A stretch of DNA of 64,000 nt from Massospora cicadina (Eukaryota; Entomophthoromycota; Entomophthoromycetes; Entomophthorales; Entomophthoraceae). Shown piece after piece: positions 1 through 11,149 of the stretch. The notes under the pieces were generated by a model, which saw only the letters and a list, made by a program, of their open reading frames with translations, was not told where the DNA came from and ran no database searches. How positions within the stretch are numbered: position 1 is the first letter of the stretch; each line of letters begins with the position of its first letter. The position numbers and the translations under genes were made by a program. The stretch spans positions 62,001 through 126,000 of the forward strand of contig JAKSZP010007889.1 in NCBI GenBank assembly GCA_022478985.1, given 5' to 3'.

Positions 1-29
1 AACTCATAAAAACTTGATATAGTCTCCTT

Positions 30-1372
30 TATAAGTCCCAATGACCAGCCCCTCAACTAGGATCATGAGCAATTCCCTCACAGAAGCAGGAAAAGCCCAA
101 GCCCCCAGTAGATACCCTCTCTCAGATCAGTGACCAGCATACGTTTTGGATGAGCGCTGAGTTACTTCCATGGCTTCCAAAAACCTCCCTCTCTGAATCC
201 ATTTCATTTTCTAATCTAGTAAAAAATATTGAAGGGGTGTTCAGCAAGGTGGTTCAGTTTTTGCTTCTGGAAGGACTTGGTTTCACCCCATGAGTGGCTT
301 GGTCAATGATGATATTCAAGGATTTGCCCCACCCAACCCAAACCCCAATATAATCATAGCTTGGCTGATAAATAAAATTGGGTTGTTACTAGTATTCCAA
401 ATTGCAGATTAAACTTTCAGATCACTAAAAATACTACCAATGTTTGTTCATTTATCTTATCAATAGGATGAAAACTCATAAATAGATGATAGTAGCTTAC
501 CATCTGGATGAATCTGGTCAAGATAAGTATCCATCTTGAGCCCTCTCTGATCTAGATTTTGTGCTATCAAAAATTTTATGACATAATCTGAGTTTTCAGA
601 AGACTATCCCCAATTCAGAGTACTATTCCCAACATGCCCAATTAGGGTTCCCCAAATCAGCATAGCTGTAGGGGCCTATTTCCACGCTCCCTTCTTTATC
701 TCTTACCCCACTATATAGGCTACCACCCCCTTAAGGTAGGTTGCCATTTTTTCGTTATTTCACCTTTGTACTTTAAAATAGCCTGTTCTAAGTTGTTTAC
801 CGTGGATTTCATCCTCCAATTTTGTCACTCTTTAAATTATCAGTTTCCGGTGATGAAAGCCACATTCCAAAAATTAATTTAAACATTTATTAAGTGGACA
901 TTAGTCCACTAATCAAGCAGTTTTTCGCATTTTAGCAGAGTTCTTATACCTTAGATTTCATAATCCTGTCTGCTGATCTGCCATGGATGCGTGGATGCCA
1001 TAGCTTTAAATACCCTGCAACTTCACCATTAATTTAGCCAGATCCATAACATTTTATGTTCCCATACTATCTAAATCTGTTCTTATATAACAACAAAAAG
1101 CCATGAATCTTATAGGGGTTGTCACCCTCACTGCCTCTCCCGTCCATGGGGCTGCCTATTAAGACACACAGTTTCCTCCATCACAGTCTTCTTTCTTTTG
1201 ATGGTGGCCTCTGGTATATTATTGAACTATTTTGCTCCTCATTTAACAATTAGAACGTCCCATTAGCAAGTACCAAGGTTATCTGAGCCCCTGGCGTTCT
1301 GTTCCATTCATTAAGGACTAGTACCCCCATCATGTAAAGCCAGTCTTCTTTCAGTCAGCTTGTAAGATGACA
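30..1372 (+). repeat. 5' LTR of element A
   Basis: It aligns along its whole length with 7621-8963. The first third is very similar, and the last part, near 1240-1372, is diverged but colinear. Both copies end in TGACA. It carries no gene that I can support. Confidence 0.8.
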
Positions 1373-2199
1373 TATAATTTTTCTCTAACTTTTTGGCGTT
1401 CTTAACTTTATTTCTGGTTTGGATGAAGCGTTCGCCTGCTAAGTTATTAAAAACCACATCATATCTCAAATATTGATCCTTATTTCTTAATGAGAATAAC
1501 TGGGGTTTATCCTGAATTCTACCTATACATTAATCAGGTAGATCAAGTCAATATTATTAGAAGAAAAAGATGGCTGTCAGTCAACAAGTGGCAAATTCTC
1601 ACCTTACCTCCTTCTTCTAGAGCCCTATCGTTCTCAGCTTCCACCCTTGAGGATCAGGCTTATTTAACCTTTCCTATTACCTTCTGTTCTGGGACAGGCA
1701 AAGTGACTGTGCAGGTAATCTGGATACAAGGGCGGCTGGAACTTTATGGACCTAAGAATTGCACAAATACTAGACTAAACAATTAGGTAGCCCCTCCAAT
1801 ATTGGGCGCTCCCTCTTAACCTATGAATTGCCACGTTGTGCAGAGGCCAATATAAATTCTATGTACATAGTTTCTGCTTCCAAGATCTTTTTAGCTTTCC
1901 TGATTTGTTATATCCTGTAATTCTTAATCTAAGTTGGTGGCCTTGTCACCAAGCTAATTTCGAGTTAGAAGTAATACATCTTCATTACTAATGAGCTAAG
2001 TGTGAATTCCCATTAAAAAATACCCTTCCTCTGGAGACCTCAATGAGTTTTATCTTACCTCCTGCACCTATCCTTGTGGATCTTCCGCTAGATCCCTTCA
2101 ATTTCCACCCCATACAAAGATGTATCTGATATGATCCAAGATACTAGACTCCCACCTCATTCAGATTATGATCTGGTATTTTGACTGATGTTACTTTGT
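1373..2199 (+). other. Internal region of element A upstream of RT, unresolved (gag/protease expected)
   Basis: Position between the 5' LTR and RT implies gag and protease. The only longer open stretch is 1490-1786 (98 codons), which shows no zinc knuckle or DTG/DSG protease motif. I cannot assign it; it is probably decayed gag/PR sequence. Confidence 0.35.
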
Positions 2200-3017
2200 C
2201 AAAATGATCTACCCATTATACCCTCAGACAGATGAATAGGTCAAAACATTGAATGTATTGTTAGATAACATTCTGGAATAAATATGATTGTAAATAATTC
2301 TTCCCCAATTGCTTCTTTGCTTTTTCGCTCAAATTCAAGATGAATTTCTGTGGCCCTGCATTAATTATGGGCATTTCAATAAAGTGACAGTTCCAGCCCC
2401 TAATCCTCTCCCATGGAACAATCTATATCACAGACAATTGCAATTTTCAGTTTTCTCTAAGCTTGATTTTGTAAATGCCCACAGTCAAGTAAAAATCAAT
2501 CACTAAGAGGAATGTCTCACAGCCATATGCACAAAGAGAGGAATCTTTCAGCTCAAAGTAATGCAATTTGGGGTGAAGAACAAGCTTTTAACTTTTCAGC
2601 GCGTCATTGATGATTTCTTAGGTGACTATGCTTCTCCTGAGCAGTTGCTTATATTGAAGACATCTTAATCCATGCGCTCACTCATGAGCTACACGCCAAA
2701 GATCTGTACGTGGTAATGGCTTCCATCCACATTGTTTGGCTCTCAGTAAAACCCTCTAAACTTTAGATGTTTCATGAGGAGGTGACCTTATTAGTGTCCT
2801 AGCTTTAAAGAATGGTTATTTGGTCCCACATGTAGGTTGGAAGCAGTTCAATCTTGGTCAACCCCATCTACCCAAAAGCAATTCCATTGCTTTCTTGGAT
2901 GTTGATCTTCCTCAAGACGTTCTATCCCCCACTTTCTCAACTACCAGCACCCCTTTAATCACTGAAGGGTGAGAATACACCTTTAAATGGACACTCATTT
3001 GTCAACAGGCGTTGAAC
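2200..3017 (+). pseudogene. Reverse transcriptase remnant of element A
   Basis: Translated fragments in changing frames show the gypsy RT core. There is a WPCINYGHFNKVT-like block around 2350-2390, FSKLDFVNAHSQVKI around 2454-2500, and then TKRGIFQLKVMQFG and TFQRVIDDFLG (about 2530-2620). These correspond to the family blocks D-Y-R-x-L-N, KLDL-x-x-A-Y and MPFGL-x-N-A-P-x-TFQ. The catalytic YxDD box is not readable; the equivalent position reads like AYIEDI. Stops and frame changes make it a pseudogene. The reading stops at 3022, where the mini element is inserted, and resumes after 5571. Confidence 0.75.
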
Positions 3018-3022
3018 TCTAT

Positions 3023-4207
3023 TGTCGCAAAATTGACTCTGGGCTCCGCTAGTGTGCCAGGCCAACCAGTATGAAGACTGTTGGCCCTTTGCTGTTTCGC
3101 CTTCATTGGCATACCACCCCTATAATTCCTGTGTCCAACCCACCAACTAACCACCAACAGCTTCGCCTTTAGCCCCAGGCATCCTCAGTATGTGCCCTGG
3201 CAAGTCCTGCCCCCTTCCTGGGCAGCTCAGGCACTTCCACACTGCTTTACCTTCGTGACCCTTCACCAACCCATCAGGGCATACCCCGGCAAGTCCATCC
3301 CCTTCTTAGGCAGCTATGGCAACTTTCCCGCACTGCACCCCACTAGGGTTGGTGGCTATGCAGCTCATCCTCTGGTAGCCAGCTGGCCAGGTTCCCACTG
3401 ATTTCTCATAGAGAGGAGACATGGGAGCTGGCAGCGCCAGCCACTCCAGGTGTGATCACCTGTGCCTATTGGGGATCTTCTATCCCAACTTCCCCACTCT
3501 AGTTGCACTAAGCTACTTCAAACAAACAGGAAAGACGGGAAAATGTGAGATGTTTATTAGGAAAGAATGAAAGACTATTTATACTACTCTCAGGTCTACT
3601 GTACCCAAGTGCTCTTTGGCCAACTAACTACTGGAAAACCCATTGGCCTCTTGATTCCAAACCTCTATCAGATCATAAACTTTATTCATTCATACTCATA
3701 GCAATTCCCTCCAGATCTGCTCATCTGATCACCAAATATTAAATTAGGTCAATCCATCCTCAGCATAATTCACTGTTCAATTGTATATAAATTCTTAATT
3801 AAATAATCATCGATCATCCTCAGCATGAGTTGCCAGTGCTCCAGATTAGTTGCAAATTTATATATGATTGATAATGAATACTTTAACTTTCCGCCAGAAG
3901 ACCCCACAATCACTTCTTATGGCAGTTGGCGCAGGGATAATAATTCCGCCAACTAAAATTCAAGTTAGCGAAATTGTCATTAGGTGCTTGTAAACGAATA
4001 AATCAGCTTTCTGCTGGAAATTCCCACAATCATCTACAATTTTACAGCCAGCGCTGAAATAGGAATTTGCTTAACCTAAAATGATTAATATTTTTTATAA
4101 CATTAAATAGTATCAATCTAGGCTATTAGCCGGCAATTACACCCAACTAACCAAAAACCCTAATTTTTAAAACTATCAGAAGGATTCATCTGGTTAAAAT
4201 CTTGACA
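3023..4207 (-). repeat. 3' LTR of mini element B
   Basis: Starts TGTCGCAAAATTGAC and ends AAAATCTTGACA on the + strand. It is colinear with 4388-5566. Confidence 0.85.
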
Positions 4208-4387
4208 TTGCCCTCCACTTAATCAGATGGTATCCTTCAGCGCGTAACCCACCCCAATGGTGGGTCAAGACCTCCCAGCGCCCTCATGAAGGAGCGCTGG
4301 TTTTAACCAGTGGCTTTTGCCACTCCATAACTAAACCTCCAACTACTCAAGCAGCCCACCAGCGAAGCTCCCTGTAGTGAGCACTAC
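4208..4387 (-). other. 180-bp internal domain of mini element B with three perfect hairpins
   Basis: This is all the sequence between the two LTRs. After the polypurine tract come three non-overlapping perfect stem-loops. They are ACCCACC/GGTGGGT with a 5-nt loop (4247-4265), CCAGCGC/GCGCTGG with a 12-nt loop (4275-4300), and AGTGGC/GCCACT with a TTTT loop (4309-4324). The primer-binding site follows at about 4371-4387. By analogy with retroelement packaging and dimerisation signals, the hairpins could be the cis-acting RNA signal. That role is inference. Confidence 0.7.
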
Positions 4388-5566
4388 TGTCATGAAACTG
4401 ACCCTGGGCTCCACTAGTGTGCCAGGCCAATTAGTATGAAGACTGGTGGCCCTTTGCTGTTTCTCATTCATTGGCATACTAACCCTATAAGTCCTGTGTC
4501 CAACCCACCAACTAACCACCAATATCTTCGCCTTTAGACCCAGGCATCCTTGGCGTGTGCCCCAGCAAGTCCTTCCCCCTTCCTGGGTGGCTCAGGCACT
4601 TCTGCGCTGCCCCACCCTCACGACCCTTCACCAACCCATCTGGGCATGCCCCAGCAAGTCCATCCCCTTCTTGGGGAAGCTATGGCACCTCCAGCGCTGC
4701 ACCCCACTAGGGTGGTGGCTATGCAGATCATCCGCTGGTAGCCAGCTGGCCAGGCTCCCACCAGTTCCTCATAGAGAGGAGGCATGGGAGCTGATAGCAC
4801 TGGCTACTCCAGTCATGATCACCTGCGCCTATTGGGGATCTTCTATCCCAACTTCCCCACTCTAGTTCACTAAGCTACTTCAAACAAACAGGAAAAATTG
4901 GCAAATGAGAGATGTTTATTAGGAGGATATGACCGACTCTTTATACTACTTTCAGGGCTACTGCACCCAAGTGCTCTTTGGCCAATCAACTACTGGAAAA
5001 CCCATTGGCCCCTTGATTTTTAAACCTCTATCAGATCATAAACTTTATTCATTTATACTCATAGCGATTCCCTTCAGATCTGCTCATCTGATCACCAAAT
5101 ATTAAATTAGGTCAATCCATCCTCAACATAAGTCACTGGTCAATTGTATATAATTTTTAATTCTTAAACATCGATCATCCTCAGCATGAGTTGCCAGTGC
5201 TCCAAATTAGTTGCAAATTTATATATGATTGATAATGAATACCTTGACTTTCCGCCAGAAAATCCCACGATCATTTCTTATGGCAGTTGGCGCAGGGAAA
5301 AGATTCCTCTGAGTCAAATTTAAGTTAGTGGAATTTTTGTTAGGTGCTTGTAAATGAATACATCAGCTGTTTGCTGGAAATTCCACAAACATTTACAATT
5401 TTACAATCAGCGCCAAACTAAGAATTTACTAACCTAAAACGATTAATATTTTTTATAACATTAAATTGTATTGAACTAGGCGATTATCTGGCAATTACAT
5501 CTGACTAACCGAACTTCTAATTCTATATACTATTAGAAAAGGATCCATCTGGTTAAAATCCCAACA
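4388..5566 (-). repeat. 5' LTR of mini element B
   Basis: Starts TGTCATGAAACTGACC and ends AAAATCCCAACA on the + strand. It lies directly next to the primer-binding site at its left edge, so it is the 5' LTR for - strand transcription. Confidence 0.85.
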
Positions 5567-5571
5567 TCTAT

Positions 5572-5860
5572 CAAAGAGGGTTTTCCTTATTGTGCTAATC
5601 CTTAGTTATGAAGACACGTTTGAGTCCTTCATTGTGGCTTGTGATGCATCTTCAGCTGCCATGGGTGCTATGCTCCTCCAAGAGCATGATGATATTGAGC
5701 ATCCAGTTGCTTACTTTTCCCAGAATTCTCAGCCACAGAGCAGGCCTTACCAATCTACAGCAAAGAGCTGGAGGCTGTCATAGTCGTTATCTCACTGGCA
5801 GTACCACTTCCAAGGGGCCCAGTATGAGTTATTGCAGTCACTGACCACTATTCCCTAATG
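5572..5860 (+). pseudogene. RNase H remnant of element A
   Basis: The open frame 5592-5783 contains FIVACDASSAAMGAML and HPVAYFSQ. These match the RNase H block of gypsy pol (F-x-x-x-T-D-A-S-x-x-A-x-G-A-x-L, then P-V-A-Y-x-S), with the first catalytic Asp present. The frame breaks after 5783. It continues the pol interrupted by element B. Confidence 0.75.
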
Positions 5861-5959
5861 TGCTATAGAAAGCAACAGAAGCTTTCCCACCGCCTTCCCC
5901 ACACATACAGGTTTTATCCAATTTTAACTTCAAGTATATGTCTATGAAAGGATTTAAAT

Positions 5960-6960
5960 GTTTTGCCAGACATATTGAATAGAAACCCTGCCTTATATAC
6001 TAGCATAGATGAGCTCCCTGACCTCACTACCATTGTCCTTGTCTCCTTAATCTTGACGCTGGCTCCTCTTTCCATTTTCTTTACCATTTTACCCTCGGAT
6101 GCTCCCCTCCTTGACCAAGTTCTTGCCACCCAGCTAACCTCCCCAGAGGAAACTGCACTAAATGATGACCTGGAATCCAAACCTCATAAACAGACACACT
6201 ATGCCCTAAAGAATAGGGTAATATTCTTCAGGGACCAAGCTTGGGTTTCTTCTTCCCTTTGTAGGCAGGTTATCAAAGAACATCATGATCCACCAACTGT
6301 TGGACACACTGGGTCTAAAAGTGCTGGGAACTGGTTTAGTGAATGTACAACTGACCAGGTTTTCCAAAGAGGCTTACTTCATAGCTTCCCGTTGTGATAT
6401 TGTGCACTTTCCAAATCTGATAGATTTGGGAAAAAGGACATCTTGCGTCCGTTGCAACAAGAAGAAGGCCACTGGACCTCAATATCTGTTGATTTTATTG
6501 TAAAGTTGCCAACTTCCAAGGGGTATGATTCTATCATGGTAGATGTCAAAGTCTCACCAAGTTTGCACACTTCATCAGCTGCAAAACAAATATCACTTTT
6601 AAAGACCGAGACAATGTTTGTGACAAAATTATTCTCTATGTTTGGACTCCCCAAGGAGATAGTGAGTGACCGCAGGCCCCAATTTATCTCCATATTCTAT
6701 GACCTTCTTGACCTTATCCAGATCAAACCCTGCTGGTCTACTGCTTATTACACCCAATTAGATGGTCAAACTGAGAGGGTGAACCAAACTCTGGAGCAAT
6801 ACCTCTGATGTTATACCTTGGAAAGTCTTAAACATAAGCATCAGATTTCCTCATGGCACAGTTTGCTAGTAATAACACCCAATGCCTTCATCAGCTTTTC
6901 ACTTTCAATGCTAGTTTGGGATATATCCTTCATTCTATATTAGAGCACGCAACACTTCCA
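5960..6960 (+). pseudogene. Integrase remnant of element A (DDE residues still visible)
   Basis: A zinc-binding half is visible in 6230-6460, with HH spacing around HHDPPTVGH and a C-x2-C in CVRCNKK. The core frame 6443-6808 reads SVDFIVKLP, VSDRRPQF and LDGQTERVNQTLEQYL, so the three expected acidic residues of the DDE triad are all present. The style resembles Tf1/Tf2-type chromovirus integrases. The reading frame switches at least twice and stops at 6808, so it is not functional. Confidence 0.85.
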
Positions 6961-7327
6961 CATTACCTACAGTAGAAAAATACTTTCTTTATTAACGAAA
7001 ATCCCACAATCTTTTACAGAAGCACCTTTCAAAGGTGGTGAAAATTTATATAGAATTTGAGGAACAGGTTCGCCACCTAATCCATGAGCTCAAGAAAGAA
7101 TTTCTTGTAATGTGGACACGCGCCACTTGGACATAAAAGTTTCATCCCAGAAGCTAGCGTGCAAATTTTCTGGGTCCTATGAGGTGTTGAAGTACTTAGA
7201 AAATGAGCCTTCTATACTAAACTCCCTTCTCACTAAAAAGGTTTAATGTGTTTCATGTGTCTCAGTCATCACCGTTAAAGGTCCCATGCCTGTGTCACCT
7301 GATCCTATTATGAAAAATGACTTCTAG

Positions 7328-7480
7328 GAGGCAGAGGTAGAGGTAATCTTGGCCTCTTGGAAAATACATCGCTCCATACAGTACTTGGTAGTTTATAAAG
7401 GCTACCCATTATACAGAAATATCTAAGTAATTACGGAATATTGTGTAAACTTTAAGGAACTTGTTAAGCCTTCCATGTGA
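7328..7480 (+). pseudogene. Chromodomain remnant at the end of element A integrase
   Basis: The frame from 7328 reads EVEVILASWKIH, then QYLVVYKGYPLY, a stop, and a continuation through ITEYCVNF. This is the chromodomain pattern E-V-E-x-I-L ... Y-L-V-x-W-K-G-Y, with Tyr in place of the usual Trp. In chromoviruses this module binds modified histone H3 and directs integration to heterochromatin. In-frame stops flank and interrupt it. Confidence 0.7.
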
Positions 7481-7620
7481 ACCCTATTGATGCTCCCTGC
7501 CCCCCTCTCAAAAAAAGGTGGTGGCTCACCTTACAATTAAGCTTCTTGACAAGACATAATCTATGACCTTGCTCATGTCCTAGTAGAACGTATGTATACT
7601 GCTCCCAAAGTGAAGGATAA

Positions 7621-8963
7621 TGTAAGTACCAATGATCAGTCCCTCCATCTGGATATTGAGCAATTCCCTCGCAGGATTATAAAGGGGCCCAAGCCCAAGT
7701 AGATCCCCGCTCTCAGATCAGTGACCCAGCATATGTGTTGGATGGGCGCTGGGTTACTTCCATGGCTCCCAAAAACCTCTCTCTCTGCCTCCATTTCATT
7801 ATCTAAAATGGTAAAAAAGATTGAAGGGGTGTGCAGCGAGGTGGTTCAGTTTTTGCCTCTGACAGGACTTTAGGGTTCACCCCAAGAGTGGTTGGTCAAT
7901 GATAATATTCAAGGAATCGCCCCACCCAACCCTAACCCCCATATAATCCTAGCTTGTCTGATAAATCAGATTGGGTTGTTACTAGTATTCCAAATTGCAG
8001 ATTAAACTTTCAGATCACTAAAAATACTACCAATGTTTGTTCATTTATTTTATCAATAGGTTTTTTTATAAATAGGTGACAATAGCTTACCATCTGGATG
8101 AATCTGGTCAAGATAAGTATCCATCTTATTCCCTCTCTGATCTAGATTTTGTGCTATCAAAAATTTTATGACATAATCTGAGTTTTCAGAAGACTATCCC
8201 CAATTCAGAATACTATTCCCAACATGCCCAATTAGGGTTCCCCAAATCAGCATAGCTGTAGGGGCCTATTTCCACGCTCCCTTCTTATTCTCTTACCTCA
8301 CTTTATAGGCAAACCTCCTCCTTAAGGTAGGCTACCAGTTTACTTCTTTAGTTACTTCCCTTTTTTATTTTGGTAAAAAACCTGTTCTTTGTTGTTTACT
8401 GTGGAGTCTGCCCTCAACAATTTGTCTTTCCTTGTATTAACAGTATCTGGCTATGCTTGCTGAAATCTAAAAATTGGTTCATGCATTTATGGTGTGGGCA
8501 TCAATCCACCAATTTGGCAGTTCTCCGTGTTGTAGCAAAGTTCATATACCTGTTTTATCCCAATACTGTCTTCCAGCCTGCTGCGCACATCACAGGTGAC
8601 TTTTTTCTAAGAAACTTCTATCCGCTATTAATATGGCGTAATCCACCCATTTTATGTTCCTAGACTTTCTAAATCTTTCCTTTTACAATAACAAACAGTA
8701 ACCAATCTCAATGGGTTGTCACCCTTACTTCCATTTCAGCTCTTTAGTTTTCCAAGTAGAACCCGCGGTTTCCACATCACAGCCTTTTGGCTTGTAATGG
8801 GGGCCTCTGGTATGTTAGAACCATTTTCTCCTCATCTAACAACTAGAACGTCCCATCACAGGTCCCCAGGTTAACTGAGACATTTGCTTTCAGGGCCATT
8901 CATTGATGCTAGTACACCAGTCCTGTATGGCCAATCTTCTTTTAATTAGCTTGTACCATGACA
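7621..8963 (+). repeat. 3' LTR of element A
   Basis: Begins TGTAAGTACCAATGATCAG and ends CCATGACA. It has the same length as the 5' LTR and is followed by TCCTA. Confidence 0.8.
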
Positions 8964-8968
8964 TCCTA

Positions 8969-10442
8969 GGATTAGAATCTGGCTCATATCAATAATCTCA
9001 ACTAACACTGTAACGGTCAGGTTGAACCAATTGTTACATTTTAACTCTAGGTTCAGATTTCCAAATATTGAGTCAAATGCTATTTTTGGGGTTTTGAGTT
9101 TCATGCGGGCTTGGTGCTGGGCTGTGCCCCTCCTGGGCTTCTCTTTATGCACCTTGGGGTGCAAAGAAAAGTGCAGAGGGGCTCCCTGGAAGAGTGACCT
9201 TAAAAGGACGGGCCCATGCTATTCTGAACTCAGTTCAGAATTCTCTCTTTCTCATTTCCCGCCCTCGCGTGGGTCTCTCTAGTGGCCTCAGGGCTATTCT
9301 TGCCTTGTCTTACCTGGAATCCCGCAGCAATACTAATTTTGTATCCTTAACAAAAAAGTTGAGATTTGGCGGCGAACTGATCTGTCAAATGCTCTGGTTT
9401 TTTCCTGTGTCATTTGTGGTGACCTATGTTATCTAGATTGAAATGTCAGCGTGTTTATTCTGGAAATAAATAAAACAAGGCTAATTTCAGGGTTGAATCA
9501 TCGCTTACCTGTGTCATCTTTTTGCTTTTTTTAAATTCCCTAAATCCAAGGCTGAATTGGTGAGTATGATAAATCAAAATGCTTACCTCGAGGGAACCTC
9601 ATATCAGACAATCTTTTGTCATCCATCCGCCAATCCAAAGACAAGATGGAAGTCGAAAACTGGGACGTTTTTGTCCGTTACAAACTCAGTTTGTTTGAAT
9701 TAGTCTGTTTGCACATCCAGTTCCACCTGAATTTGTTACTATGGGTCAAACCTTTAGTCATAGACTTGGGGTTTTTTATATAACTTGAACTATTGATGAT
9801 TAGTCCACTATCTTATAATGGGTAATCCAAACTGACTTTCCTGACCTGTTATAGGGCGATTTGGACTTTAAACAGTTTTGATACTCTACAGGGAAATTTG
9901 GGCTAATGAGAGAATAAATGGGATGAGCCTCTGAGTCCTGATGATGGCCCTTAATTCCCTATATTTCTATAAACCTCTTCTATCATTTCCATCAAGGCAG
10001 AAAAGGATAATGGGGGAATAGAGAAAGGATCTATAGGATCCAGGATAGTAGCCCATTGTTCATCTACCACATGAGCCAGGCCACTCAGCTGATACAGGGG
10101 ATAACTGGAGCCTTAGGGTCCCTCTTAAGCCTAAAGGGGTGCTGTTCATAGTACAGGCAAAGGGCCTGTACCTCAGGGCTTACAAAACCCATTTAAATAA
10201 ACTGGAATCATCCTTACCTTCCCTACCCGTGGTTTTGCCCCACCAGTTCTGCCAGACAGATTGCCACTATCTATTAGGATGTGTCCAAACTATAAAATAA
10301 TTTGTAAAAATTTTGATAGAGATGATCAGAGAAAGGTTTGGAGTGATCCAACTTGCCTACTTGGATCATAATTATTGGTTGGAATTCCATAAAATGTCAA
10401 TCCATCAGGATCCACAAATATTAAAACTTATATGGTCTCGAT
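8969..10442. other. Unassigned stretch between elements A and C, with part of a dispersed repeat
   Basis: No protein-coding gene is supported. 9022-9440 is somewhat richer in GC and has short overlapping ORFs without recognisable motifs. It contains a 19-bp perfect palindrome, TTCTGAACTCAGTTCAGAA, at 9222-9240. About 10050-10360 resembles 40450-40600 (shared CCACATGAGCCA and CTCAGG-CTTACA blocks) and 45250-45360, so part of it belongs to an unclassified dispersed repeat. Confidence 0.5.
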
Positions 10443-10463
10443 GCATGTGTAAACTTTTGGGTT

Positions 10464-11023
10464 TCTCATGATTCTGATATGACTGGATGATAGCCCTAAG
10501 TCATTATGGCAGAATGGTTAAATCCCTAATCATGATTCTAAATTACAATTATTTGAGCTCCTTAGGATGATGCGATATTGGGTTAGAACGGATGGTTATT
10601 GGGCATATCCAAATAAGGTGATTAGGAGATGTCAATGCATTATGAGTAATTGGTAAATCGCCTCAAGCTAAGTGTTCGTGAATTTAATGAATGTAGACTA
10701 TGCTGGAACCAATGAGAATATGCTGAAATGAATAGTCTATGCAATAGGTTGGTATTGACTAAAGTCACTAACATATAAGTGAGATGGGAAGATTGAAGAA
10801 GGGGGATTGTTAATAGGAAAAAGTGAGTGGTGCAGAAGGGATCTACTGTTTTATATTAGAATAAATAAAGTAGTGTGGTGAAGCGATTGCTTCATATTTT
10901 ATTATAATCTTTAAGTTGTTTTGTGGGCTAATGATTTCCATATTGTCTGTCCATTGCTCAGTGGGCTTGACCCTGCGCATAAGCCTTATGGCATAACTCA
11001 ACTATTCCGCTGAATTTATAGTA
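10464..11023 (+). repeat. 5' LTR of element D
   Basis: Aligns with 26141-26704. It begins TCTCATGATTCTGATATGAC (TG lost) and ends AATTTATAGTA directly before the primer-binding site. It contains AATAAATAAAG near 10860, a plausible polyadenylation signal. Confidence 0.85.
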
Positions 11024-11042
11024 GTGGTGCTCACTACAGGGT
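11024..11042 (+). promoter_or_regulatory. Primer-binding site of element D
   Basis: GTGGTGCTCACTACAGGGT lies right after the 5' LTR. TGG pairs with the CCA of a tRNA 3' end. The same sequence is found next to the 5' LTR of elements C, E, F and, with one change, B. Confidence 0.75.
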
Positions 11043-11149
11043 GCCCATTGATCTACAATAAATATAAATATAATATAAAATTCCAGGCATTGGCTAATTC
11101 GCAACAGGCCTGCACCAAGGGGTAATCTTTCTGGCACATTAGGCCAACT

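Larger units (their letters stand above)
3023..5566 (-). mobile_element. Non-autonomous mini-LTR retrotransposon, element B (LTR, 180-bp internal region, LTR)
   Basis: Two roughly 90% similar direct repeats, 3023-4207 (1185 bp) and 4388-5566 (1179 bp), both TG...CA, flank only 180 bp. A perfect 5-bp target-site duplication TCTAT lies at 3018-3022 and 5567-5571. A purine tract (reverse complement AAGTGGAGGGCAA) abuts the left LTR. The sequence CCCTGTAGTGAGCACTA abuts the right LTR and is the complement of the primer-binding site used by the large gypsy elements here, so the element reads on the - strand. There is no gag or pol; proteins must come in trans. The layout is like TRIM elements but with very long LTRs. 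Proline-rich ORFs within the LTRs are probably fortuitous. Confidence 0.88.
30..8963 (+). mobile_element. Ty3/gypsy chromovirus-type LTR retrotransposon, element A (degenerate)
   Basis: Two long direct repeats, 30-1372 and 7621-8963, both 1343 bp, flank a decayed pol. The ends are TG...CA on the right copy and TA...CA on the left. The flanking 5-mers TCCTT (25-29) and TCCTA (8964-8968) match at 4 of 5 bases and look like the target-site duplication. The internal order on the + strand is RT, RNase H, integrase, chromodomain, as in chromoviruses. A mini-LTR element (3023-5566) is inserted between RT and RNase H. Many stops and frameshifts make the element non-functional. I could not locate a convincing primer-binding site after 1372. 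Confidence 0.85.

Noticed and set aside
2206..2290. Integrase motif YPQTD before RT in element A, suggesting a domain-swapped copia-like order
   Set aside because: The stretch fits the start of gypsy RT, and a true integrase with DDE lies downstream at 6443-6808.
3192..4865. Proline-rich ORFs at 3192-3401, 4550-4741 and 4557-4865
   Set aside because: They lie within the LTRs of mini element B, differ between the two copies and have no domain; probably fortuitous.
9022..9436. Overlapping short ORFs as a host gene
   Set aside because: No conserved motif, no splice structure that extends them, and both strands are open because of base composition.
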